From Symsagittifera roscoffensis (lineage: Eukaryota; Xenacoelomorpha; Acoela; Convolutidae), in contig NC_087062.1 in the NCBI RefSeq assembly GCF_963678635.1, positions 3,683,556 through 3,747,555 on the forward strand: a stretch of 64,000 bases of DNA. The letters run 5' to 3'. The position numbers were made by a program, and so were the translations under genes. Below are positions 10,261 to 22,800 of the stretch, piece after piece. Each line of letters starts with the position of its first letter. Position 1 is the first letter of the stretch. The notes beneath the pieces were generated by a model. That model ran no database searches, was not told where the DNA came from, and worked only from the letters and a program-made list of their open reading frames with translations.

Positions 10261-13140
10261 TTGAGGTCGACATCGATGGGTAATCAACAGTTCGACAGGA
10301 AAGGAAGTAACATGACACCAAAAACGCTTCAGACAAATCTAGCTACAACAGACAAGGACGAATGCGAATGTTGTGGAAAGAACCACTGGATCTACCGATG
10401 TGACATCTTCAAAAACCTGTCAATCAAAGACAGATCTCAACTGATCAAAGTAAAACAGCTGTGCTTTAACTGTTTTCGACCTGGACATAGAAGTGAGGGT
10501 TATTCTGGATCTCGACGCAAAGAATGTGGGCAGAAGCACAACACTCTTCTTCATCGAGAGCAGAAAACGACTGTGAAAAAACCAGACACTGGAACACCAC
10601 AGACTCCAGCAAAGGCTAAGACAGATGACAAAAAGTTTACCGGAGCAGCAACTCATGAAAAATCTCAGGATGAAGTTTTTCTACAAACTTCCATCATTCC
10701 ACTAGAGATCAATGGAGAAATTTTTCATGTTCGAGGAGTACTGGATTCAGCATCACAGAACAATCCAATAACAGAAGCAGCTGTTCAACGTTTACAGATA
10801 CGCAGACAGAAACAAACAACAAGAATTTGCGGAGCTGGAGGAAATGAGGTTTGCGACAACAAGGGTCAAGTTCATCTACTTATGCGGTCCTCGAACAAGG
10901 AACCAATTTGAATAACAGCATCAATTCTTCAGAAGCTAACCAACCATTTACCTTCTAAACAAATCAATATTGATGATTGGACAGCAGTAAAGAATTTAAA
11001 ATTGGCCGATCCAGGATTCAACTATCCACAGGAAATTGACATGATAATTGGAGCAGCACACTAGGAGGATCTGATGATCGGAAACAATAGAATCAAGGAA
11101 CAGACATGTTCAATTTATTATCGACTCTCAGTTTTTGGCTGGCCTGTAATTGGACAACAAAACAGCAAAAACGTAGATGCTTTACTGCAACAGACATTTT
11201 TTGTCAGCGACGAAAGCAACACAAATTTACAACGTTTTTGGGAAATTGAGGAAGTTCCAGAAAGAAAACTGTGGTTACCAGAGGAGCTTAAATGTGAGAA
11301 ACACTTCAAAGCAACAACTACACGCAGGCCAGATGGACGATTTGTGGTAAAACTGCCTTTCAAAGAAGAAATTGGACTACTTGGAGACTCACTCAAGCAG
11401 GCTCGCAGACGACTACGTAGTTTACTCTATCGTTTGGAAAGAAACCCTGAGCTCTACAAGAAGTATAATAATTTCATCAACGAGTTTCTTAACCTTGGTC
11501 ATATGGAGGAAGTTACAGACAACGAGTTGGTGCGACCGCACTATAACTGTTTCTACATGCCACACCATTGCGTTTTCAAGGATTGAAGCACGACAACAAA
11601 GTTCGAGTGGTTTTTGAAGCATCAGCAAAAACGACATCTGGAGTATCACTCAACGACAAACTGATGGTTGGACCTACAGTTCAGAAAGACCTCTTTAGCA
11701 TTATGATTCGCTTCCGAATGCATAAGGTAGCACTTTCAGCCGACATTGCGAAAATGTACCGCCAGGTGGAGTTGGAAGAAGAAGATAGAGAATATCATCG
11801 AATCTTGTGGAAACATCAAAACTCGACAGAGGTTAGGCACTACCGAATGACCAGAGTTACGTACGGAATTGCGTCTTCAGCCTTTCATTCGATACGATAT
11901 CTTCAAGTGCTTGCTGAAGAAAGTGACGACTACTCATTCAGAATAGCAACACTCAATGACATGTATGTAGACGACCTTCTATCAGGATCCTAAGATACTG
12001 AATCAGCTATTCAACTACAGGATGGACTCATCAATACACTCGGTAAAGCTGGATTTGAAATTCGCAAATGGACATCAAACGACACGAAGCTAGTCGAACG
12101 ACTCCCAGTGCACTATCGAGAAGCAGCAGACGAAATGACAATCAAACGTGACGAGTATGTCATCAAAACACTTGGAATCAAAAGGAACCCAGTACCAGAT
12201 CATTTTAGTTTTGCCGTTAAATTAAGCGATCAGATTCCAGTGACCAAACGACAAATACTCTCGGAAGTCACGAGACTCTATGACCCCCTTGGATGGCTTT
12301 CGCCTACGACAATTCAACTGAAATCATTCATACAACTCATGTGGATGGACAAGATTTCATGGGATCAAACGATATCAGTCACAATACAAGAACACTATGA
12401 ACGCCTTCGACAGCAGCTTAAGGAACTGGAAGACATCAAGTTGTCTCGCCGAGTTCTTCTAGCGCAGACAACCAAAGACTTTCAACTTCATGTTTTCTGT
12501 GACGCATCAACTACAGCATATGCAGCTGTCGTGTATATGCGACAAGAAACCAGCGAAGGTACCACACACGTCAAAATGTTGACCGCAAAAACACGAGTTG
12601 CACCTATTAAATGCATTTGTGTTCCACGCAGCATGGAACTTTGTGCAGCACTTATTGGATCGAAACTAGTGGAAGCAACTCCAATCAGTGACAAAAGGTT
12701 TATCATACCAACTGTTTTCGCGTGGCCGACTCTCAAGTTACAATTGCGTGGTTACGAGAATTTCCTCTCAAGTGGAAGACTTTCGTTGCTAATCGAGTAG
12801 CAAAAATACAAGAAATTATACCAGTCGAAAAATGGAAATTTGTGCCGACGAAAGGCAACCCATCTGATTGTGCTTCTCGGGGAGTTCCATCATCAGCTCT
12901 AGCATATCATGAAATTTGGTGGAACGGACCAACATGGCTCTCACAGTCATCAGACAACTGGCCGAGAGCAGAATTAATCCCAGCGGAGACGACACAACAA
13001 GAAACCAAAACAATTGAAGACAGCGGATCTATTACAATGGTGACAGTGGAAAAAGAGAACAGTCTTAGATCTTTTGACCAGAATTTCACGGCTTCCAAAG
13101 ATTGTCAGGATCTTAGGCTACGTCAGGAGATTTGTTAAAA
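10261..13140 (+). pseudogene. BEL/Pao nucleocapsid, protease, reverse transcriptase and RNase H, broken
   Basis: It begins with a zinc-knuckle region (CECCGKNHWIYRC, then CFNCFRPGHRSEGY, where Tyr replaces the last Cys). The protease-like segment has GVLDSASQ. RT shows YMPHHCVFK, VRVVFEASAK, ALSADIAKMYRQV and YVDD at 11964-11975, with all catalytic Asp present. RNase H shows VFCDAST, SMELCAA and ADSQVTIAWL. Lesions: TGA 10909, TAG 11062, TGA 11584, a frameshift near 11600, TAA 11991, and frameshifts near 12724 and 13090. In the intact ancestor this would have been one polyprotein. The stops fall on Arg, Tyr, Trp and Gln positions alike. Confidence 0.85.
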
Positions 13141-13194
13141 ACTACAGAACTCATCCCAGGCTGGATTTTCAAGCTGCAGTTCAAAACGTAGCAT

Positions 13195-13930
13195 ATGCAA
13201 CAACTGCTACAGGAGGTGTTCAAACTCGGGATGGTATTAAAAGAAGGTTAGGTTTGGGGACAGAAGAAAGCGACGATGCCGGGGAAAGTTATGTTACAAA
13301 AACATGTGTTGGTACAGGGGTAGCTTTTGGTACTGAGAATAATCTGAAGAACTCAAGGGAAAACAATATTGATACCAGGTTTGGTAATGATACAAACGTA
13401 AGATTGCAGACGGTTAGTTACCGGGCTGGTATTGGGAGGTTAAGTACATGGAGAGAAAAATAAAATGACGACCGGGAAAGATTGCAGGTGGTTAGTTACC
13501 GCGTTGGTATTGGGAAGTAGTTAGGTACATAGAGAGAAAAACAAAATGACGACCGGGAAAGTTATTGTACAAAATCAGGTGTTGGTACAGGAGTAGGTTA
13601 TGCTATAAAGAGTAATCGCAAAAACTCAAAGAAAAAACTCAAGGAAACCCGGGAAGGTATTGGTACAGTGACAGGTATTTGCGCAATGGTTGGTATTGGT
13701 AAAGGTAAGGGTATGAATAGTGGTAACGCATTACTACTGAATGCTAGTAAAGGTACAGGGACAAGACCAGATGGTGGAACAGGTGCGGGCACTGATTTGG
13801 ATACAAACGCAAATTCTGCTAGTGCCACTGATTGTCATTCTGGTAAAGGTGCAGGTAGGAAAATTGCAGGTAAAGGAACGGGATGGGATAGCAGATGCTT
13901 TCAGGAAGCTGGGCAGCAGGTTTCGCAGCA
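13195..13930 (+). repeat. G-rich degenerate repeat block inside BEL pol
   Basis: Built from irregular GGTxxxGGTA hexamer-like units such as GGTATTGGTA and GGTACAGG, plus a 78-bp tandem duplication (starts 13401 and 13479, both AGATTGCAG and later ATGACGACCGGGAAAG). Composition differs sharply from both flanking coding parts. In one frame it reads as Gly/Thr/Ala-rich. It interrupts the segment between RNase H and the integrase N-terminus, so it is either an expanded simple repeat or an insertion. Confidence 0.65.
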
Positions 13931-15465
13931 ATCGCTAATCGCGCGAAGGCAACAATTTCATCGATCAGAAACTCATAGAGCAAAAACAACGACAACAAAA
14001 ATGACGAATCATGACAATGGGAACATAGTGAAGTTCAATCAGAGGAACTACGACAATTCAGAGGAACTGCATCAATTGCCTAAACCTGAAAAACTTTCAA
14101 CCTTGGAAGTTAAGGAAGCTCGCACGACTTTGTACAGCTTGGTTCAGCAGCATCATCTAGCTGAGTTTCAACTTATCAGGCAAGGGAAACGAATTCCAAG
14201 GAACAGCAACCTTCTGAGCCTTTCACCCTTCTTCGACAATGAGCGCAACATAATTCGTGTTGGAGCACACCTCGCCAATTCACCATATGACATCAACAAA
14301 ACATTTCCGGTGCTCATTCCCAGGAAATCACCAATTAACAAATTGCTCATTAGGTAAGCCCATGAAAAATCGTTTCATAGCGGTCCTCAAATGACACTCT
14401 ACACCCTTCGACAAACAGTATGGATACCAGGAGGCCTCGCATTGGCCAAACAAGCAATTCATAAATGCAAGCCTTGCATTCATCAGGATGCCAGACTTCT
14501 TCAACCAGAAATGGGAAATTTGCCGCTCGAAAAAGTGATAGAATCTTTTACTTTCAGCAACACAGGACTCGATTATTGTGGACCTTTCTACATCAAAGAC
14601 AGCAGCAGTCAAGAAAGTAAATTATAAGTGGCTATCTTGATTTGCTTTGCAACTAAAGCAGTTCACATGGAAACCGTCAGCTCTCTCACAAAGGACGATT
14701 GCTTAGACGCTGTAAAACGATTTTGCGCCAGAAGAGAATTACCAAAGGCTTTCTACAGTGACAATTCGATGACTTTCATTGGTTCTCGAGGTGAAATTGC
14801 ATTCCAAAAACTGATGATGAACAAAGAATTTAAGGAAATTTTTAGCACCTTCACCAACGACAACTCAATTTCATGGTACACTATTCCACCAAAAGTGCCA
14901 CACTTCGGAGGATTATGGGAAGCGGCAGTGAAATCGTTGAAACGACATTTCTTCCGAACAGTCGGGAAAACGCGACTACAACTTCATCAAATCCTGACAG
15001 TTCTCACACAAATTGAGGCCATCCTTAATTCAAGGCCACTTGTTACGCCTTCTAATGATGCCAATGATGCACTCGCTTTAACGCCAGGACATTTTCTCAT
15101 CGGAAAACCGACCATTGACAGCAATGCCGAGCTCTACGCGCGACAAGAAGACATCGCTTAGTCGACAAATCAAAACCATTGACAACATAGTTCGACAATT
15201 TTGTAAACGTTGGAAAGAAGAATACTTGACTTCTCTGCAGCAAAAAGCTAAATGGACGACATCACCATCACGGCAATTCGCCATTGGAGACATTGATATT
15301 GTCGAAGAGGACAACATCCCGCCTTTGATGTGGCCAATGGGTCGTATCACTAAAGTCTTTGAAGGAAATGACAACATCATCCGAGTTGCACAAATTAAAA
15401 CCCGAACAGGACTCTACAATCGACCAGTCAACAGATTTGTACTGTTGCATTCCGACAGAAATTGA
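13668..15465 (+). pseudogene. BEL/Pao integrase and DUF5641-like C-terminus, broken
   Basis: After the low-complexity start, coding resumes near 13930. The zinc module runs from AHEKSFHSGP (two His) to CKPC. The catalytic core shows TGLDYCGPFY, YSDNSMTFIG and HFGGLWEAAVKSLKRHF, giving Asp, Asp and Glu. The C-terminus FCKRWKEEYLTSLQ...GLYNRPVNRFVLLH is typical of DUF5641 in BEL elements. TAA at 14355-14357 and TAA at 14625-14627 (in a place usually Tyr) interrupt the frame, and a frameshift near 15150 separates the final part (15115-15465 frame). Non-functional here. Confidence 0.83.
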
Positions 15466-15556
15466 CCGACTACGGAACTCTTCTAATTCAGGACATTACT
15501 CAAGGATTTATTGTAGCCGTTTTATTTTGAACCCGTTCAAGGAGGCCGGGAAATGT
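15466..15556 (+). promoter_or_regulatory. Polypurine tract before the BEL 3' LTR
   Basis: GGAGGCCGGGAAATG at about 15541-15555 lies immediately before TGTGAC at 15557, the position and composition of a second-strand primer. Confidence 0.55.
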
Positions 15557-15747
15557 TGTGACTTACCTCTACAAGGCATTGTAGCCGGGCAAACTGTAAC
15601 CATGGGGGCAACTAAAACCGTGCAACTATTGACTTTAACAAAGTTTGTGAAACTAATACAGAAAATCATTTTACTCAATTCTGAATAGTTTGACTTTCTC
15701 ATTTTTACATGTTGATAATCTAGGTCTTATCTTATTTTGGTTAGGAA
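15557..15747 (+). repeat. 3' LTR of the BEL element, truncated
   Basis: Matches the 5' LTR from its first base through GGTTAGGAA with scattered substitutions and a few small deletions. It lacks the last ~40 bp and changes abruptly at 15748 into the left arm of a palindrome. Confidence 0.85.
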
Positions 15748-16585
15748 CATAACACTTTGAAACGTACAGTTATGGCAGTCATGCAATGTTGTCTGACGCT
15801 GCGTTAGCTATCAAAAAATTTTGATATGGACGATAACTTTGATAGTTCGAACTGTGCGTGTAAGATAAATCTAGAGACGGTAAAATTTTTAAAACTATTA
15901 ATTATTGGTTTCAACTGAATCAATCTAATTCGCAAAACGCCTGGACAAATACCCTATCAACACTCACAAGAAGCATTGCAAATCAAAAGTGAAGATGTTT
16001 TAAAATGTAAAAAAAGCCTTCATTTTTTCTCGGTCTGCAGCGTAAGCACTTCAAAGCTTTTGGCTGTAAGTCGTGGCTCGTGAGTACTCTACTAGTAATG
16101 ATGCCTGTTGATATATTTCAATTCTAAACAGTTTGACTTTCTCACGTTTACATGTTGATAATCTAGGTCTTTATCTTAATTTGGTTAGGAATCTAGGATT
16201 TTGGAATAGAATTGAAATATATCAACAGGCATCATTACTAGTAGAGTACTCACGAGCCACGACTTACAGCCAAAAATTTTGAAGTGCTCACGCTGCAGAC
16301 CGAGAAAAAATGAAGGCTCTTTTTACATTTTAAAACATCTTCACTTTTAATTTGCAATGATTCTTGTGAGTGTTGATAGGGTATTTGTCCAGGCGTTTTG
16401 CGAATTAGATTGACTCAGTTAAAACCAATAATTAATAGTTTTAAAAATTTTACCGTCTCTATATTTATCTTACACGCACAGTTCGAACTATCAAAGTTAT
16501 CGTCCATATCAAAATTTTTTAATAGCCAACGCAGCGTCAGACAACATTGCATGACTGCCATAACTGTACGTTTCAAAGTGTTATG
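15748..16585. repeat. 838-bp palindrome with an LTR fragment at its centre
   Basis: Left arm 15748-16125 (begins CATAACAC) and right arm 16208-16585 (ends GTGTTATG) are the same length, 378 bp, and inverted. About five mismatches are seen in the 120 bp I compared base by base. The innermost 20 bp of each arm is the BEL LTR end (AGAATTGAAATATATCAACA on the right). The 82-bp spacer 16126-16207 is LTR sequence in normal orientation. A short piece of the arm also occurs at 17861-17898, so the arm sequence is itself repetitive. A transcript would form a long hairpin. Confidence 0.9.
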
Positions 16586-16639
16586 GGCACACACATCGTT
16601 GAAGCTCTTGCATCATTGTTATGTCTAGTATAAAAAAAA

Positions 16640-17075
16640 TTTTCGGTCGAGAAAAGCGAAACATATCTATGCGGGATCACAAATTCAAGTTTTTATCGAC
16701 CTCGCATAGATAAAATTCGACTTTCTTCACCTAATTGGTATGTTTCGGCGGTTTCCAAAAACAGCTCAGATTCTTTTCAAGCGGCGTCACTGACAATCGG
16801 ATGTGTACTGATTCTCTTTGTAAAAATTAAACAGTTAGTTTTAAGCCCTCACTATGAGTAGATATGATAACTATAGTAACTTTCAATTTTTTAAAATTTG
16901 TCGGTCGAGAAAGTCAAAACCTATCGAATTATGAGAAAGTCGAAACATATCTGAGCTGGGTCGAACAAAGTCCAACACTTTTTTGTTGGGTCGAGAAAAT
17001 TGAAACATGCCGAAGTTTGGTCGAGAAAGTCGAAACATAATGAGTTTTGGGCAAAAAAGTCAAGACATAAATCGA
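16640..17075 (+). repeat. Degenerate short tandem repeat, GGTCGAGAAAGTCGAAACAT type
   Basis: Six to eight imperfect copies of GGTCGAGAAAGTCGAAACAT occur at irregular spacing, densest at 16895-17070, with an inverted unit near 16700. No coding frame is conserved through them. Confidence 0.6.
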
Positions 17076-19511
17076 GCACCTCAACCCGGGGTGCACCTAA
17101 ACAGAATCAAATCAACTGCGAGTTTCTTTCGCTTCAGAAAGCGGAAGGTAGAATGGTACTGCTCCCATATTCGAATTTAGAGTAAACCTTTGGAGACAGC
17201 GTAATGATGATTAAGATAACGGGGAAAACAAAATTAAACAGCAGATACAATCATACTAGCAACATTTTTCTAACAAGATATCGTAAAAGGAAACGCCGCG
17301 TAAATGACAACTCACTCGAAAAAGCTGCTTAGTTCAAACGAGATTGTGATGGCGCAAATAGTGCTGGATCAACAATTTTGTGTAAAAATGGTTTTTTTTT
17401 CGACAATTCCATCCTAAATTGCCAACCGTTTCAGCTAAAAATCGTTCATCAAAAGCCAGATCAATGATGAAAATTGCTTTTAGGATCAACCATACAAGCA
17501 ACTCGCTAATTCTAGTTCCGTAGAATTTGTCCTCAGCCGTGTTTTTGACTTCGAATTGTTTATGTATATTAGTTTCATTACATATAAACGTGCGCAAAAA
17601 CATGAGACAGTTTTTATAAGTGGTAGTGCCCTCTTAGATTTTGATTTTTTTTCAGTTTCTTTGCAACTACTTTTTTTGTTATTTGAATTATTAAAGTATA
17701 CAAAAAACCCAAAAAAACATCAGAATTATTGCGCTAAAATTTTGCAGGGCGGCTCCTTTACAGTTGCTCCTTTTTTAACTTGATGGTTTTTTTCAATATC
17801 TGAGGTCAAATAAATATTCCAAAATTTACCGGAAATGCATTTAAAAAACTTAAAAAGAGGATTAATTGTTGGTTTTAACTGAGTCAATCTAATTCGCACT
17901 GTGAGAGGATAAAAAAGAGGATAAAAAAGGAATTAATTATGTCGGGTCACGAGCACCGTTGGAGATGTTGTTAAAAAATCTAGAAAAGATAAACTATTGA
18001 AAACAGAAACTTGGTTTGAAGCCACTCATATCAGCTATCAACAGGTTATAATTTTTTCTTGCCCTGATCGGAAAAATTTTTGATCACTTTTTGCAGAAAA
18101 GATTTTGGAAGTGGGCATAATACTACTCTTGATTAGTATAAGTGTGTGTTTCGAGGTTTAATGGAAAATCTAGCGACTGTTTCTGTATGCTGTAGAAAAT
18201 TGGACTTGATATTTGTTCGTACTCATCCTAAAGGTAGATTTACTGCAGACAGTAGAATTATGCAAACGAATTAAAACCTAACGATGATCTAGACAAATGG
18301 GGTTATGAGCATCAAACAGTGAAATATTGTAGATCCATCGTGAGGTGCTTGTACCAATTAAATTGAAGTAATGTCGATCGTTGTTAACAGTAAAAACAAA
18401 ATTTCAGAACAGAGCTGACTTTTTCAAACCATTTATATGTTTCATAATTCTAGCCCAGCTCGAAATTTAACTCAGCTACTAATCGTCGACATACCCAACT
18501 GAAACAAAAAATCCAAAATTTGTGAAAAAGAAATTTTAATTCAAAAATTATCATAGGAAATCTGCTCCAGTAATTTGACATTGATTTCTGTTGATAAGTG
18601 AAAAGTGCAAAAACTGGAAAGATAGCTAGAGAGACCGAGGGTTGAAAATTAGTTTAAGCCACTCAAAAAAAATATTTTTTTCAAAACCCTCAAAAAAACT
18701 GGTTAAATCTCAAAGTAACTAAACATTTTGCAGCCAATAAGTTCATTGTGACAAATCACAAAATTAGCAGACTGGAGATTCACGATTTCTAATATACTTC
18801 TGGAAGTGGCATAGGAAAAATCTTAATTTTACAAGAATATCGATTTTAAGAAAGTTGGAAACCATCAAAATTGATTTCTGGCGATTTGACTTTTGATATA
18901 CTTTTAAGTTCAGTTCAATTCTTTTGTTAGGAGAAAGAGCTCTTTTTCCTTTCCCTTCACATATACAAAATGTCAGTAGTAAGTTTTCTGTTCACAAAGT
19001 CCAATTGTCACAAAAATTAGCTTGAGGACCCACTGGGCTATCACACTCATTAGGGTATGACTTCAAAAAAATTGACCCGGTAAAACTTTTTCTTACTCCA
19101 TAAAAATGATGTTTGTGAGGTTAAGGGAAGGCAAAAGAGCAAAAGAAGGCAAACGTTATTATGAAAAGCAAAAGTGTAAAAGTAACTAATATTGTTAACG
19201 GATTCTAGTCTCGAAAGTGGATTATAATTGTCAAATTTCCCAGCGGAATAAAAAAAATTGCTTACTGATCCAATTTTCTCAAATTAGGTTAATTTCTATT
19301 GAAAACGAGTCAATTATAAATTGGTGTTGAGATTCAAAGAGCTTTAAGCACATATCTGTTCGTCGAAATTCAGAAGTTTATTTTAAAAAAACAAGGCGTT
19401 AATTTTTAATATATGTTTTTTCTTTTTCCTCGTGTTCATTGACTCTTTTCTAACGATCTAATGTCTATCTTTTTATAACTACCTAATGCAAAATGTTTTT
19501 TTTTGTTTTAG
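17076..19511. other. AT-rich non-coding DNA, left flank or intron of the FN3 gene
   Basis: No supported gene. It contains a 38-bp copy of the palindrome arm (17861-17898) and, at about 19120-19480, one copy of the intron module that precedes other FN3 exons. It ends with a pyrimidine tract and AG at 19510-19511. Exons further left would be needed to say whether this is intron or promoter. Confidence 0.45.
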
Positions 19512-19823
19512 TTGACAACATAAATTTTCAATTGTTGACTGAGTTCAGAAATGCAACCTATCAAATGCTTCGGCTTGCGGATTCTGAAAATGAAACTATT
19601 TTCAACTCAGGGTCTCCCTTACAATGCGAAGTTATTGAAACTGGAGAAAATTGTACCAATTTAACAGGATCTCTGCCAAAATTGAACGACCAAGGGCGCT
19701 ATTCTTTAGAAATTTCTGGCGTCCTACAGCCAGGTGAATCATGTAACTTTACTTGGGCAGTGATTAGCTTTTACTTCAAAGAAATAATGTTCAGCCGTTC
19801 AGTTCACGACGTGGTTTGCACAG
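19512..19823 (+). CDS. Fibronectin type III-like exon 1 of a large extracellular protein
   Basis: A 312-nt exon, phase 1 at both ends, between a T-rich tract ending TTTTAG and the donor CACAG|GTGAG. It encodes about 104 residues with beta-strand-like alternation, four Cys and N-glycosylation sequons (NAT, NET, NCT, NLT, NFT), so it is extracellular. It is the most divergent of the FN3-like exons in the window, and the FN3 label rests partly on its phase and neighbours. It lies on the same strand as the exons at 29.4-45.6 kb. No Met start or signal peptide is seen here, so the gene begins to the left. Confidence 0.6.
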
Positions 19824-22800
19824 GTGAGAAATAATTTATCTAAGCGAAGGGCAGAATTTTTTTGAAATATTAAATAGCTTGAATTTTTTTTCGACCTCGT
19901 TACAAAGTGGCCCAAAAAGCTATGGCGCATGGTGTGTTTCGTTTAAAAAGGGTCGGCCATAGCACCTGAAAAAATGTAGCTTTTTGAAAAAATGTAGCAA
20001 TTTGGATTCACTAGAAAAACTATTCACAATAATTGTCATTGTAGCGGAAAATTTCGCAAAAATTTGTCAGAAATGTTCTGTTTTTCAGAGCAAATTACAG
20101 TAAATTTGATGGGAATTAACTATCAATTTAAATTCAGTACAACTATCAAGTTGTTTAAATTGTTTTTATTACTTCTTTTTATTGCATTTTTTTCACCTAA
20201 TTCAATCTTGTTTTGCTTTAAAATAACATGAGTTTTTTGCCACGTTTATGTCATCTTGCCAACCATTTATCTTGTTTCAACCAAAATTTTTATAATCGCC
20301 AAAATCAAAGTTCAGAAATGGCGTAATTCAAGTCCCGAATATTCCAAAACAACCATTTTAATTTTTTCAAGAGACTTTTTGTTTAAAAATTCGCTTCGGT
20401 CGCGAAATTTCTAACCCCATCTATAGTATGTTGTAACTTGAACATTTTGATGTTTTAGCTTGACAGCACTCAAAATTTGGGGGAACTTTTATTTGGCGTG
20501 TTTTTGTTTCTCTTTTTTTTTTCGTTTTTCCTGCAAAGTTTAGACCAAAGTTTTTTCGTTTTGGTCTAATCAAAAATTAGACCAAAAATATTTATCAGAT
20601 TGGGTCTTGATTTGAACGACTTCAAAACCGGTTTACTTTTTTTTTGATTTTGTCTAATTTCGAGCGAATAAGCAAACACAGCCATAGCAGACTTTTAAAA
20701 GGCTTCTCACGCTAAAAAAAATGGCGCTTTTTCATTTCTGGCGCAGAATACTTACATTCTAATCAGTTATACTTATCTGACCAGTAAATTTTTTTGAAAA
20801 ATTTTAGAGCAGAGATTTTCTGTAAATTTTGTTTGTTCTCGTCTAGTCTCTGATCAAAAATTAGCTAAATATGCAAATCTGCGCTATTCTCAATTAGAAG
20901 TTAGAAAAAACTCCAGACGTAATTCCCGTACCCTGGAATTTTGTTTTTTTTAATATTTTTTTAAAAGTTTTTAAAATGTTTTAAAATTCCATGAAGAAAA
21001 TTGCTGGCAAACTTATTTAAAATACGGTTACTATCAAAGTTTTTTTGAAGCGTTCTCTGAGATCCTCTCATCCCACAACAATCAAATACGCATTTTTTAA
21101 AAAAAAAACACGTTTTTACTATATGCAACAAACAGAATTAATTAAAAAGAGCAATCTTCAAATTTTAAAAACACCTATAAGGGACCTATTAAAGCTTTTT
21201 TTCTATAACTGGGTCATCTGCTCTTTTAATTTAATTTTGCTAGTTTTTTGCAACTCTCCATAGTTAGTTCGTGACAAATTTATCAAATTTTAAGAACACC
21301 TATAAGGGACCTATTAAAGTTTTTGTTTTGTAACACTAGCTTTGCATGCAAGTGTTTTTTTTTAAATTGTGTTATCTGATCTTTTAATTTATTTTGCTAG
21401 TTTCAACTTTTTGCAACTCTCTATAGTTCTTGACAAATGTACTGCTACAACTTTTTAAGATTTTGAAATAATTTTGACCTTCAAACTAATTCAAAATAAA
21501 TGTTTTGAAGTTTCGTGGTTTCTTTTTTTTTGCTCTGACAAAATGCAAGGGAGAAGTTTTTTGAAGAATTGAGTGTGAACTAAAGAAGTGACGTTTATGT
21601 AGCAACGCAATAGTTTTTATTGCTGGTTTGTCTGTTAAAAAGTAATTTAGAAAATTTAGTTGGAGTTCTACCGAGTCAAGATCAAAATTGTTTGAAAAAA
21701 TTTGGACGTTGTCCAATACGTTTGTTATAAACTATAAACCCAACAAAAATTCATAGTTCCTTTCAAATTTTTTTCTTTTAAACTTGGTCTTTTCGGGTCG
21801 GGCTACTACAAACTTTTAGTTTTTTATGATCTAGTAAACTTTTGCCAAAAATGTATCTTATAAAGCATAGTTTGCTCTATGCTTAGCGTTTTGCATTGTG
21901 TTTGATAAAAATCCAAAAAAAATAATGCGATTTTCAAAAAACACTAAAATTCTGGGTCCTAGCAGATTTTTTTAATGAGTTGAAATTTTGCATTGTATAT
22001 ATAGTTGAAACTTTGCCGTGTTTGCTTGAATGTTTTTAATTTTTTAACCAATCGCAAATGTTTGGGACCTTTCTTTTTATTGTTCCGACTTTCGAAGAAA
22101 AAAAACAGGCTTGCACTCGTTGCGCATTTTTGTCAAAAAAAGTTAAATGTTTAATTATCCGTTTGTGAAGGAGTTTTTTAATGCAAAAACTATTGATAAA
22201 AAAGATCAAGAAATAAAAAGATATTTTGTGTAACATTTCTTAGTATGGCACGGTTTTTTGCAACTTTTTGAGTTACCGAACTAGCAAGGTCTATATATCG
22301 TTATATTAACACATAAGTTGCGAATACTCCAGGCTCAGCAATATTCCGAGCTAAAGGCAAGCTACATTGGTTGATCAACAAGATATTAGACACGAAATAA
22401 ATCTTTATTTTTCTCAGCGTGTCGTGTCGGGATGATAAAATTAAATTTCTTTTATAAATTATTGTTTTTACTATTATTAAAAATTGTTCATCAGTTTTCT
22501 TCATTTGCCATTTTTAAAAATCAAAATAAGCAAAAACAAAAATATGGCAGGCGAGAAAGGAACAGGCAGAATCAATTCAAAACAGAAAAAATGTGTGGAA
22601 AAATTGCATAACATTTTTATACATTTTGAATGAAAAAACGTCGAAGATATTATTCTTCAATTTTGATAAGCTTGTTCTATTTTTTAGTATTTGAATTTTG
22701 ATTGCAATTTTTTCAACAATTTTGGCCGTTTTGTTTTAGATAAACTTTGTGCCGAAAGTTTTTCCTTAATTTTATTTTGTCATGGTCAAACAAAGCATTC

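Larger units (their letters stand above)
8635..15748 (+). mobile_element. Decayed BEL/Pao LTR retrotransposon
   Basis: Direct repeats starting TGTGACTTA at 8635 and 15557 are the two LTRs. Between them the order is a coiled-coil/DUF1759-like gag, CCHC knuckles, an aspartic protease with LDSAS, RT with YVDD, RNase H, a zinc-binding integrase with DDE residues, and a DUF5641-like C-terminus, which is the BEL/Pao layout. At least eight in-frame stops and about five frameshifts make it non-functional. A G-rich repeat block is inserted between RNase H and integrase. The 3' LTR is truncated at 15747 by a palindrome. Confidence 0.9.

Noticed and set aside
17334..17603. 89-codon minus-strand ORF
   Set aside because: No motif, no relation to nearby elements; probably chance.
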